From: an uncultured Eubacteriaceae bacterium
Lineage (GTDB): Bacteria > Bacillota > Clostridia > Eubacteriales > Eubacteriaceae
NCBI GenBank assembly: GCA_945867155.1
Contig: CAMBHL010000002.1
Span: forward strand, 124,001 to 188,000
DNA: 64,000 nt
Direction of reading: 5' to 3'
Position 1 is the first letter of the stretch; each line of letters starts with the position of its first letter. The notes below the pieces were generated by a model that saw only the letters and a program-made list of their open reading frames with translations, did not search any database and had not been told where the DNA came from. A program made the position numbers and the translations under genes. This document shows, piece by piece, positions 25,673 through 32,410 of the stretch.

Positions 25673-25717
25673 AAAATCACAAATCCAGCGGGACGCGCCG
25701 GCTTTTTGTGATTTTTT
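25673..25717 (+). terminator. Isolated terminator-like hairpin upstream of the C26 amidotransferase gene
   Basis: AAAATCACAAA (25673-25683) pairs with TTTGTGATTTT, with inner CC-GCG/CGC-GG pairs around a GGACG loop, then a run of six T (25712-25717). It lies before the -10 box of the next gene. No plus-strand gene precedes it for kilobases, so it would end a short leader or small RNA started within 25565-25672. Confidence 0.6.
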
Positions 25718-25725
25718 GATATAAT
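25717..25725 (+). promoter_or_regulatory. Extended -10 promoter for the C26 amidotransferase gene
   Basis: TGATATAAT (25717-25725), 35 bases before the start codon and immediately after the T-run of the hairpin. No -35 match. Confidence 0.55.
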
Positions 25726-25759
25726 ATGAATAAAAATAAAAAGAAGATGAGGTCAAAAG

Positions 25760-26476
25760 ATGCAACAGCCTAAACCTGTTATTGGCATTTTGCCATTGAT
25801 CGATATTGGAAAAAAGAGTTATTGGATGCTGCCGGGCTATATGGACGGCGTTTTGGCAGCAGGGGGCATCCCGGTGATGCTGCCTTACACGGAAGATGCG
25901 GCCGTGCTCAAATATTTTGCCGAAGCTTACGACGGCTTTTTGTTTCCCGGCGGACAGGATGTGACGCCGGATTATTACGGGGAAAAACGGCAGACCGATC
26001 AGGACGAAGTCTGCACCCCTTTGGACCGGATGAGCCTGACGCTTTTTAAAGAAGTGAGAAAGGCCGGCAAGCCGGTTTTGGGCATCTGCCGCGGCCTTCA
26101 GCTGATCAACGTGATTTACGGCGGCACCTTGTATCAGGATCTGCCCACGGATCATCCTACAGGGGTGGACCATCATCAGGCGCCCCCTTACGACGCGCCG
26201 GCGCACCGGGTGAGCGTCGCGCCGGACACCCTGCTCGCGCACATCGTCGGCGCCGGGGAACTGGCCGTGAATTCCCTGCACCATCAGGCCGTTAAAGACG
26301 TGGGCGGCGGGCTGACGGTTCAGGCTGTTTCAGAAGACGGGATCGTCGAAAGCGTCAGCGACCCTTCCGGGGCGTTTCTCCTCGCCGTGCAGTGGCATCC
26401 CGAATGCGCCTTCAAAAGCGATCCCAAGAGCCTTGCGGTTTTCAAGGCCCTTGTGGACGCGTGCGCCGTTGCTTAA
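25760..26476 (+). CDS. Gamma-glutamyl-gamma-aminobutyrate hydrolase-like amidotransferase (peptidase C26)
   Basis: A 238-residue class-I glutamine-amidotransferase-fold hydrolase of the PuuD type. The nucleophile is Cys110 in LGICRGLQL, and His213 and Glu215 in QWHPE complete the triad. FPGGQDVTP, near residue 62, is the family oxyanion region. PuuD-type enzymes release GABA or other amines from gamma-glutamyl conjugates in putrescine breakdown. No other puu gene is nearby, so the substrate is open. Good ATG but only a weak AAGATGAGG ribosome site. Confidence 0.87.
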   Translation: MQQPKPVIGILPLIDIGKKSYWMLPGYMDGVLAAGGIPVMLPYTEDAAVLKYFAEAYDGFLFPGGQDVTPDYYGEKRQTDQDEVCTPLDRMSLTLFKEVRKAGKPVLGICRGLQLINVIYGGTLYQDLPTDHPTGVDHHQAPPYDAPAHRVSVAPDTLLAHIVGAGELAVNSLHHQAVKDVGGGLTVQAVSEDGIVESVSDPSGAFLLAVQWHPECAFKSDPKSLAVFKALVDACAVA

Positions 26477-26524
26477 GCGGCCGTTAAATGCTAAAATAAA
26501 GAGAAAACGACTGGAGAAAAACGT

Positions 26525-27844
26525 ATGAGATGTCATCAATGCGGTGCACCTCTGAAGTCCGGCATGAAATTCTGTCCCCAGTGCGGACAGGCGGTCGGAG
26601 AGAATATGGAAAAGAAAAGTGCGCCTAAAATTCAGAAGCCGAAAAAGCGGCCAATCAATTTTGGAAAAGTCAAGATCACAGCTGCCGTGGTGGTCCTGAT
26701 TCTGGTGGCAGCTGGGATCGGCGCCGCTGCGCTGCTGTTTCAGAACCACGAGTATCAGTCGGCCATCGACGTGGGCAACCGCAACCTCGATCAGAAAGCT
26801 TATACGGCGGCGAACGCTTCCTTTAACGAAGCCGTCAGAATGAACGACCGGCGTCCGGAAGGCTATGAAGGCAAGGCGGCAGTCGCTCTGGCTAAGGGTC
26901 AGATCCAGACGGCCGAAACCAATTTAATCAAAGCGAAGCGCCGGAAAGACACGAATTACGGAAAGGCGCTCCGGGCGCAGGTGGATGCCGCGAAAGATCA
27001 GGACCGGGATGCAAAATCTCTTTTGAACCAGCTTGCGATTGCCGAGCGCCTTGACCGGCGGACCGCCATTGCCGGCGCCAAGGCGGCGAGAAAAATCGGC
27101 GAGTTCAAGCTCGGAGAAAAAATCGTCAGCCGCGGCATTAAATCCACCCAGGACAAATCAGAATTAAAGCGGCTGTACCGGCAGCAGATCGATCTTTACA
27201 TCGCGGAGGGCCGCAGCAATACGGCCGTTTCAAAACTCATCGATGACAGCGCTGAGGCCACGGGAGACACGGGCATGCTGAAACTCAAAAAAACCCTTCT
27301 CGTCAGCCGGCCGACCTTTGTGTCGAAGCCGGGCCATTACGATATCGGATTTAAGCTCAAGCTCAAGGCGGGGCGGAAATCAGATATATTGTATTACACG
27401 ACCGACGGCAGCCGGCCGAACCGCAAATCAAAAGTTTACGGCAACGCCTTTCTGCTGCCGCCGGGAACCACGACGGTCCGCGTCGTCGCGTACAATGCGT
27501 CGGGGCGCAGCGGCAGTGTGCTGAACGGGGTCTACACGGTGTCGGAACTTTCAGCGCCGAAAGCCCAGGACTGGCAGGACACGAAGCTTGAAGACATGGA
27601 CGGTGTCAGCTTTTCGTGGAACGCCGTTTCGGGGGCCAGCGGCTACGAAGTGCAGATTACGAAAAATCAGGGCGACAGCACAGAAACCGTGCGCCCGGTG
27701 AACTGGAACGACCAGACCACTTCGGTCGCCGTCTACACCAGTGATTCCGGCTACACCTTAAAAGGCAAGGTGCGCGCCTATATCACGGTCGACGGCAAGC
27801 GCTACTATTCAGAGTGGAGCAACGAAATCAGCCGGGATATTTAA
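26525..27844 (+). CDS. Zinc-ribbon membrane-anchored protein with helical repeats and chitobiase/FN3-like C-terminus
   Basis: A 439-residue protein of unknown function. Residues 1-22 form a zinc ribbon (MRCHQCGAPLKSGMKFCPQCG; two C-x2-C pairs). A basic stretch (KKSAPKIQKPKKRP) leads to one membrane helix, about residues 53-74. The next 170 residues are helical and Ala/Lys/Asp-rich, TPR-like (AYTAANASFNEAVRMND). Then comes a beta domain resembling the chitobiase C-terminal domain (DILYYTTDGSRPNRKSKVYG) and an FN3-like end (FSWNAVSGASGYEVQIT). Likely one-pass, zinc ribbon inside, beta domains outside. ATG follows TGGAGA. Confidence 0.75.
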   Translation: MRCHQCGAPLKSGMKFCPQCGQAVGENMEKKSAPKIQKPKKRPINFGKVKITAAVVVLILVAAGIGAAALLFQNHEYQSAIDVGNRNLDQKAYTAANASFNEAVRMNDRRPEGYEGKAAVALAKGQIQTAETNLIKAKRRKDTNYGKALRAQVDAAKDQDRDAKSLLNQLAIAERLDRRTAIAGAKAARKIGEFKLGEKIVSRGIKSTQDKSELKRLYRQQIDLYIAEGRSNTAVSKLIDDSAEATGDTGMLKLKKTLLVSRPTFVSKPGHYDIGFKLKLKAGRKSDILYYTTDGSRPNRKSKVYGNAFLLPPGTTTVRVVAYNASGRSGSVLNGVYTVSELSAPKAQDWQDTKLEDMDGVSFSWNAVSGASGYEVQITKNQGDSTETVRPVNWNDQTTSVAVYTSDSGYTLKGKVRAYITVDGKRYYSEWSNEISRDI

Positions 27845-27864
27845 TTTAAAAAAGGAGAAGCAAG

Positions 27865-28386
27865 ATGGAAAACCAGGTTATGAAAGCGTTATTGGAACGG
27901 CGCAGTTGCAGAAAGTACAAATCCGATCCGGTGCCCGATGGCCTTTTGGATCAGATTACGGCGGCGGGTCTCAACGCGGCGTCGGGAAGAGGGCGTCAGT
28001 CGGCGATCATCATTCAGGTCACCAACAAGACCCTCCGGGATCAGCTGTCCGAACTCAACGCCGGCATCATGGGCACGACGTCTGACCCGTTTTACGGCGC
28101 GCCGGCCGTTTTGATCGTGCTGGCTGACAAAAGCGTGCCGACCCATGTGTATGACGGCTCCCTCGTCATTGGCAATATGCTCACGGCAGCGGAAAGTCTG
28201 GGCCTCGGGGCGTGTTGGATTCACCGCGCGAAACAGGAATTTGAACAGCCCGAAGGCAAAGCGATTTTGAAGCGTCTGGGCATCGAAGGGGATTACGAAG
28301 GCATTGGCCACTGCATCGTCGGCTACCGGGACGATGATCCCAAAGACATTCCGAGAAATCCGGGGCGCCTGTTCAAAATCGACTGA
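27865..28386 (+). CDS. Nitroreductase-family flavoprotein
   Basis: A 173-residue FMN-dependent NAD(P)H oxidoreductase of the small nitroreductase class. It opens with LERRSCRKYKSDPVPDGLLDQITAAG, the FMN-phosphate-binding family start, and has a glycine-rich middle and ESLGLGACWIHRAKQEF near residues 111-127. No ferredoxin domain. ATG follows AAAAGGAG; 20 bases after the zinc-ribbon gene, so perhaps co-transcribed. Natural substrate unknown. Confidence 0.88.
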   Translation: MENQVMKALLERRSCRKYKSDPVPDGLLDQITAAGLNAASGRGRQSAIIIQVTNKTLRDQLSELNAGIMGTTSDPFYGAPAVLIVLADKSVPTHVYDGSLVIGNMLTAAESLGLGACWIHRAKQEFEQPEGKAILKRLGIEGDYEGIGHCIVGYRDDDPKDIPRNPGRLFKID

Positions 28387-28404
28387 GCAATCGAGCATAA
28401 ACAC

Positions 28405-28437
28405 AAAAACCGAAGCGTTTGCTTCGGTTTTATTTTT
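28405..28437. terminator. Bidirectional intrinsic terminator
   Basis: A-run, CCGAAGC (28410-28416), GTTT loop, GCTTCGG (28421-28427), then TTTTATTTTTT. It ends the nitroreductase transcript and, in reverse, mutY; the mutY stop codon lies in its T-run. Confidence 0.9.
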
Positions 28438-29519
28438 TACGGCAAAAGTTTTGAAAAAGCGGTGGGCAGGGGATACTGGCTTTTTAAGGCGTCGGGAGTG
28501 GCGAAAAGCCAGTTCGGGTCTTTGGGCACGGCCGCTTCATTGAGCGCACAGCGATAGAGGGCGATCTGCCAGGTGATGTGGGTGAAGACGTGGCGGTCTT
28601 TTTTTACAAAAACAGGCTCAGGCACTGAAAGGCTCAGCTTGTCGTCAAGCAAAGCCGTCAGCTGGGAAAGGCCCGTCTGTTTGTTTTTGTAAGTCAAGGC
28701 CGGCAGGCCCCAGAGCCCGGCGAGGAGCCCCTTGTCGGGACGCTTTAAGATCAAAAGGCGGCCGTCGGGGTCATACACCAAAGCGGCGGCGATTTTTTCT
28801 TGGCGATGTTTAAGTTTTTTGGACTTGACCGGCCTTTGAGCGACGGTGCCCCGGGCCCGGGCCAGACAGCAGCTGCGCCACGGACAGATCAGGCAAGCCG
28901 GGGATTTCGGCGTGCAGACCAGGGCGCCGAGTTCCATGAGGGCCTCGTTGAAATCGCCGGGCCGGTTTTCAGGCATCCACGTCAAAAGCCAGTTGGAAAT
29001 GGCATTGCGCGCAGCCGGAAGGGCTGTGTCCACATCGCTGTCCACAAGACGGGTCACCACCCGCATGACGTTGCCGTCGACGGCTGTGGCCTTCTCGTTG
29101 AAGGCGAGGGAGGCGACGGCGCCGGCAGTGTAGGGGCCGATGCCCGGGAGCTTGGCCAAAGCTTCAGGGGTCTCTGGAAAATCGCCGAGGGCTTTGACTT
29201 CAATGGCGGCCTTTCTGAGATTGCGGGCCCGGGCGTAGTAGCCCAGGCCTTCCCAGGCTTTGAGCACGTCCTGCTCGCTGGCCTCTGCGAGGGCGTCCAG
29301 GGTCGGAAATTTTTCTACAAAGCGGTTGTAATAGGGCACCAGGGTGTCGATCTGGGTCTGCTGGGCCATGATTTCAGAAATCCAGACATGGTAGGGGTCG
29401 GCCCGGGTGGTCCGTCCGGGCTTTCTGAAAGGCAGGTCCCTTTTATGGGTTTCAAACCAATTTAAAATTAAATGAGCCGCGTCCGCCGGGGGCGCGGGAA
29501 GTGGAGATAAGTGTTTCAT
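28437..29519 (-). CDS. mutY: A/G-specific adenine glycosylase
   Basis: A 360-residue base-excision-repair enzyme that removes adenine opposite 8-oxoguanine. It has the catalytic region VWISEIMAQQTQIDTLVPYY, helix-hairpin-helix LPGIGPYTAGAVASLAF, catalytic aspartate in AVDGNVMRVV, the [4Fe-4S] ligands C-x6-C-x2-C-x4/5-C in CTPKSPACLICPWRSCC, and a NUDIX-like C-domain that reads 8-oxoG. I placed the start at ATG 29519 (MKHLSPLP); the frame is open to 29627 but that stretch is AT-rich and unaligned. There is no Shine-Dalgarno; the promoter position predicts a leaderless mRNA. Confidence 0.92.
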   Translation of the reverse strand: MKHLSPLPAPPADAAHLILNWFETHKRDLPFRKPGRTTRADPYHVWISEIMAQQTQIDTLVPYYNRFVEKFPTLDALAEASEQDVLKAWEGLGYYARARNLRKAAIEVKALGDFPETPEALAKLPGIGPYTAGAVASLAFNEKATAVDGNVMRVVTRLVDSDVDTALPAARNAISNWLLTWMPENRPGDFNEALMELGALVCTPKSPACLICPWRSCCLARARGTVAQRPVKSKKLKHRQEKIAAALVYDPDGRLLILKRPDKGLLAGLWGLPALTYKNKQTGLSQLTALLDDKLSLSVPEPVFVKKDRHVFTHITWQIALYRCALNEAAVPKDPNWLFATPDALKSQYPLPTAFSKLLP

Positions 29520-29526
29520 AAAAGGT

Positions 29527-29555
29527 AGTGTATCAAATCGTCGCAGACGGGGCAA
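29527..29555 (-). promoter_or_regulatory. Promoter of mutY, predicted leaderless
   Basis: On the minus strand TTGCCC (29555-29550), 17 bases ending in TGA, then TACACT (29532-29527). The start codon is eight bases beyond the -10 box, so transcription should begin at or next to the A of ATG 29519. Confidence 0.55.
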
Positions 29556-29589
29556 ATTAAAATGTATCAGATAAAGTACAAGAATTATC

Positions 29590-29618
29590 TTGTAGATTGT
29601 ATACATGACTGATAAAAT
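29590..29618 (+). promoter_or_regulatory. Sigma-A promoter of ilvE
   Basis: TTGTAG (29590-29595), 17 bases, TAAAAT (29613-29618), giving a leader of about 50 nt. No T-box or leader peptide is visible. Confidence 0.65.
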
Positions 29619-29675
29619 AGAATGCATGAGATTAATTGATCGCTTAGGATCAAAGCAATAAGGAGAGTTAGTTAG

Positions 29676-30740
29676 ATGGATATCAAATTTGTCAAAGCCA
29701 AAACTTTAAAAGAAAAGCCGGATCAGAGCAACCTGCCTTTCGGCCGCATCTTTACTGATTATATGTTCACGATGGACTACGACATGGACAACGGCTGGCA
29801 CAACGCCCAGATCGTGCCCTACGGCCCGATCAGCCTGGAACCTTCCGCCTGTGTTTTCCATTACGCTCAGGAAGTCTTCGAAGGCACCAAAGCCTACAAA
29901 ACGCCGGACGGCCACGTTCAGCTGTTCCGTCCCCAGGAAAACTTCGCCCGCCTGAACCGTTCTGCCAAACGGATGTGCATTCCGCCCATCGATGAAGACT
30001 TCGCTCTCGAAGCCCTGAAAAAACTGGTGGAAATCGAAAAAGACTGGATTCCGACTGCACCGGGAACTTCCCTGTACATCCGCCCGTTCATCATCGCAAC
30101 CGAAAACTACATCGGCGTTCACGTTTCCAACACTTATAAATTCTTCATCATCCTGTGCCCAGTAGGCTCCTACTACGAAGACGGTCTGAAACCAGCCGTC
30201 ATGCACATTGAACAGGTTTACGCGAGAACCGTCGTCGGGGGCACCGGTGAAGCGAAATGCGGCGGCAACTACGCCGGCTCTTTGGCAGCAACCCAGAAGG
30301 CCAATGAAGAAGGCTACGAAGAAACCCTGTGGCTCGACGGCGCCACCCGCAAGAACATCGAAGAAGTGGGTTCCTGCAATGTCATGTTTAAGATCGACGG
30401 CAAATTTGTGACCCCGAAACTGACCGGAACCATCCTGCCGGGGATCACACGGAAATCCATCATTCAGCTCCTCAAGAGCTGGGGCGAAACCGTTGAAGAA
30501 CGCATCCTGCCGATTCAGGAACTCCTCGACGATTATCACGCCGGAAAAGTTGAAGAAGTCTTCGGCATGGGCACCGCTGCGGTTGTGGCTCCGATCGGCA
30601 AACTGAATTACGCCGGCGAAGACATGGTCTTCAACAACGACGAAATCGGTCCTTACGCGCAGAAGATCTACGACACCCTGGTCGGCATCCAGCACGGCAC
30701 CGTGGAAGATCCGTTCAACTGGGTCGTCAAGGTCTGCTAG
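29676..30740 (+). CDS. ilvE: Branched-chain amino-acid aminotransferase
   Basis: A 354-residue class-IV PLP enzyme that makes or degrades leucine, isoleucine and valine by transfer with 2-oxoglutarate/glutamate. It is the longer, BCAT-like form: FGRIFTDYMFTMDYD near the start, HYAQEVFEGTKAYKT, the PLP-lysine region GEAKCGGNYAGSL and later EEVGSCNVMFKIDGK. Strong AAGGAG ribosome site. Codon use is strongly biased towards preferred codons, suggesting high expression. Single-gene unit. Confidence 0.94.
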   Translation: MDIKFVKAKTLKEKPDQSNLPFGRIFTDYMFTMDYDMDNGWHNAQIVPYGPISLEPSACVFHYAQEVFEGTKAYKTPDGHVQLFRPQENFARLNRSAKRMCIPPIDEDFALEALKKLVEIEKDWIPTAPGTSLYIRPFIIATENYIGVHVSNTYKFFIILCPVGSYYEDGLKPAVMHIEQVYARTVVGGTGEAKCGGNYAGSLAATQKANEEGYEETLWLDGATRKNIEEVGSCNVMFKIDGKFVTPKLTGTILPGITRKSIIQLLKSWGETVEERILPIQELLDDYHAGKVEEVFGMGTAAVVAPIGKLNYAGEDMVFNNDEIGPYAQKIYDTLVGIQHGTVEDPFNWVVKVC

Positions 30741-30795
30741 GCTTTCTGTTTGATCTTCTGTAAAGAAAAGATTAAAAGTTTATATCAAAAAAGAA

Positions 30796-30824
30796 TTGAC
30801 AGGGGCGAAAGCCCCTGTTATAAT
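30796..30824 (+). promoter_or_regulatory. Perfect sigma-A promoter of the tRNA-Ser pair
   Basis: TTGACA (30796-30801), 17 bases, TATAAT (30819-30824). The spacer carries the palindrome CAGGGGC-GAAA-GCCCCTG, whose outer bases reach into the -35 box. Transcription would start near 30831. Confidence 0.9.
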
Positions 30825-30860
30825 ATTGCTTGCAGTTATTGCATTTGCAGTGACGCAAAC

Positions 30861-30949
30861 CGAGAGGTATCGAAGCGGTCATAACGAGGCGGTCTTGAAA
30901 ACCGTTTGGGTGCAAGCCCACGTGGGTTCGAATCCCACCCTCTCGGCCA
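30861..30949 (+). tRNA. tRNA-Ser (anticodon UGA)
   Basis: An 89-base class-II tRNA including encoded CCA. Acceptor CGAGAGG pairs with CCTCTCG, discriminator G, then CCA. The anticodon loop CTTGAAA gives UGA, reading UCA and other UCN codons. A long variable arm identifies serine. T-arm: GTGGG-TTCGAAT-CCCAC. Confidence 0.95.
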
Positions 30950-31010
30950 TTTAATTGAATATGGCTGTGCAGCTTGTTTTTGATCAGCAAAAAGCTGTAA
31001 GGCCAGGTAC

Positions 31011-31102
31011 GGAGAAGTACTCAAGTTGGCTGAAGAGGCGCCCCTGCTAAGGGTGTAGGTCGCTCACGCGGCGCGAGAGTTCAAATCTCTCCTTCTCCGC
31101 CA
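31011..31102 (+). tRNA. tRNA-Ser (anticodon GCU)
   Basis: A 92-base class-II tRNA with encoded CCA. Acceptor GGAGAAG pairs with CTTCTCC, discriminator G. The anticodon loop CTGCTAA gives GCU for AGC/AGU codons. Long variable arm. 61 bases downstream of the first tRNA-Ser, transcribed together. Confidence 0.95.
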
Positions 31103-31111
31103 TGACAATTC

Positions 31112-31144
31112 GGCACAATGCCCAAAAGCATTGTGCCTTTTTTT
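31112..31144 (+). terminator. Intrinsic terminator after the tRNA pair
   Basis: GGCACAATGC (31112-31121), 6-base loop, GCATTGTGCC (31128-31137), then seven T. Perfect 10-bp stem. Confidence 0.93.
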
Positions 31145-31191
31145 ATTATCTCTGCGATGCTTAAGTTTAGGCGCAAATATTCTGAAATAAT

Positions 31192-31221
31192 TTGCAGGTG
31201 ACGGCGCCGCTGTGATAAAAT
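31192..31221 (+). promoter_or_regulatory. Promoter of the Rrf2 gene
   Basis: TTGCAG (31192-31197), 18 bases ending TGA, TAAAAT (31216-31221), an extended -10 arrangement. Confidence 0.6.
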
Positions 31222-31270
31222 GCCTCCATAAATAACAGACCGTGATTTGATCTAGAAACGGAAAATCAAG

Positions 31271-31747
31271 ATGATGCTCATTACAAAGGAAACAGATTAT
31301 GCGATGCGTTTGATCCGGGGGCTCTCCGACGGGAAAAAGCATACGGTCGGAATGCTGGCCTGCTCGGAAAAAGTCCCGAGACAATACGCGTATAAAATTT
31401 TGAAAAAACTCGAAGGTGGCCGGATCGTGGTCATCACCCGGGGCGCCGACGGCGGCTATCAGCTGGCCCGTCCTCTCTCGGAAATGACCCTTTACGACGT
31501 GATGGAAGCCCTGGGCGATACGCCGGGGGTGGCCGCGTGTGTGGGAAGTGCGGATTACGCCTGCACCTGGTGTGAAAATCATGAAGAAGCCTGCCGGGTG
31601 AAAGGCCACCTCTTTGCGATTCAGCGCCAGCTTTCAGATGTCCTCAAGGCCCACAGCCTGCGGGAAATTTTGTTTGATCCGGCAAAGCCGGTTCTCTTTG
31701 ACCCAAAAGAAACACAGATAAAAACAAAAACTAAAGAAGTAGGTTGA
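31271..31747 (+). CDS. Rrf2-family transcriptional regulator
   Basis: A 158-residue winged-helix regulator. The Rrf2 opening LITKETDYAMRLIRGL and recognition-helix region VPRQYAYKILKKLEGGRIVVITRGADGGYQLAR are clear. Three to four cysteines cluster near residues 90-107 (CVGSADYACTWCENHEEAC), the place where IscR and NsrR hold an Fe-S cluster, so it probably senses redox, NO or Fe-S status. Start is ATG 31271 or 31274; ribosome site weak. Its targets are not evident; hcp and frdX-like genes in this window are candidates but their palindrome looks CRP/FNR-like. Confidence 0.85.
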   Translation: MMLITKETDYAMRLIRGLSDGKKHTVGMLACSEKVPRQYAYKILKKLEGGRIVVITRGADGGYQLARPLSEMTLYDVMEALGDTPGVAACVGSADYACTWCENHEEACRVKGHLFAIQRQLSDVLKAHSLREILFDPAKPVLFDPKETQIKTKTKEVG

Positions 31748-31762
31748 GAGACCTTCTTTTTT
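31733..31762 (+). terminator. Weak terminator at the end of the Rrf2 gene
   Basis: AGGT (31741-31744) pairs with ACCT (31751-31754), extended by imperfect AAGAAG/CTTCTT pairing, followed by TTTTTTATT. It overlaps the stop codon region. Confidence 0.5.
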
Positions 31763-31780
31763 ATTGAATCGAGGTTTGTG

Positions 31781-32407
31781 ATGCAGGAAATCGATCAGGA
31801 AAGGCTGCAGCAGCAGCTGGATTTCATTTTGGAAATCGACAAAGAAAAAAACGTGTTCCGCCAGACCCATTTGAGCGGCGGCGGACGGGCCGAAAATGAC
31901 GCTGAACACGCCTGGCACATGGCCGTCATGATGGCGCTTTTGTCCGAATACGCGGACGATGATTTCGATCTGGCCCGGGGCATGCTCATGTGTCTGATCC
32001 ACGACATCGTCGAAATTGATGCCGGAGACACCTACGCCTACGATGAACAGGCGAAAACGACCCAGAACGATCGGGAAGAAAAGGCGGCGGACCGGATTTT
32101 CGGCCTGCTCCCTGAAGATCAGGCCCAAAAATTCAGAGAGCTTTTCGAAGAGTTTGACGCCGGCACGACCCCGGAAGCGCGGTTTGCCCGGGTGATGGAC
32201 AATGTCCAGCCGGTGCTTCTCAACGACGCCAACGGCGGCGGCGACTGGCTGCGCCACGGCGTTCACCGGGGACAGATCGAAAAGCGCCAGCAGAAAACGA
32301 AGCAGGGCTCCCGTTCCCTTTATCAGCTGGTCGAGGCCATCATCGACCGGAATGTGGCAGCAGGCCATATCGCGCCAGATGAAAGTAAAACGCAAAAACA
32401 GGAGTAG
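31781..32407 (+). CDS. HD-domain phosphohydrolase (YfbR/HDDC2-like)
   Basis: A 208-residue metal-dependent phosphohydrolase. The HD motif residues are visible: ENDAEHAWHMAVM (His), LIHDIVEIDAGDT (His-Asp) and a distal Asp in ARVMDNVQPVL. Proteins with this arrangement include 5'-deoxynucleotidases acting on dNMPs. I use ATG 31781, six bases after GAGG; a GTG directly before it is less well placed. The next gene follows after three bases. Precise nucleotide substrate unknown. Confidence 0.83.
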   Translation: MQEIDQERLQQQLDFILEIDKEKNVFRQTHLSGGGRAENDAEHAWHMAVMMALLSEYADDDFDLARGMLMCLIHDIVEIDAGDTYAYDEQAKTTQNDREEKAADRIFGLLPEDQAQKFRELFEEFDAGTTPEARFARVMDNVQPVLLNDANGGGDWLRHGVHRGQIEKRQQKTKQGSRSLYQLVEAIIDRNVAAGHIAPDESKTQKQE

Positions 32408-32410
32408 GCC

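Noticed and set aside
29706..30695. Long open frame (329 codons) antisense to ilvE
   Set aside because: It mirrors ilvE exactly, has no ribosome site, and its composition is explained by the strong codon bias of ilvE. Similar long antisense frames over the LtaS-like gene, argS and the PaaK gene are shadows as well.
30802..30818. Terminator of ilvE at the GGGGC/GCCCC hairpin
   Set aside because: No T-run follows; the hairpin lies within a consensus promoter, so it is not an intrinsic terminator.
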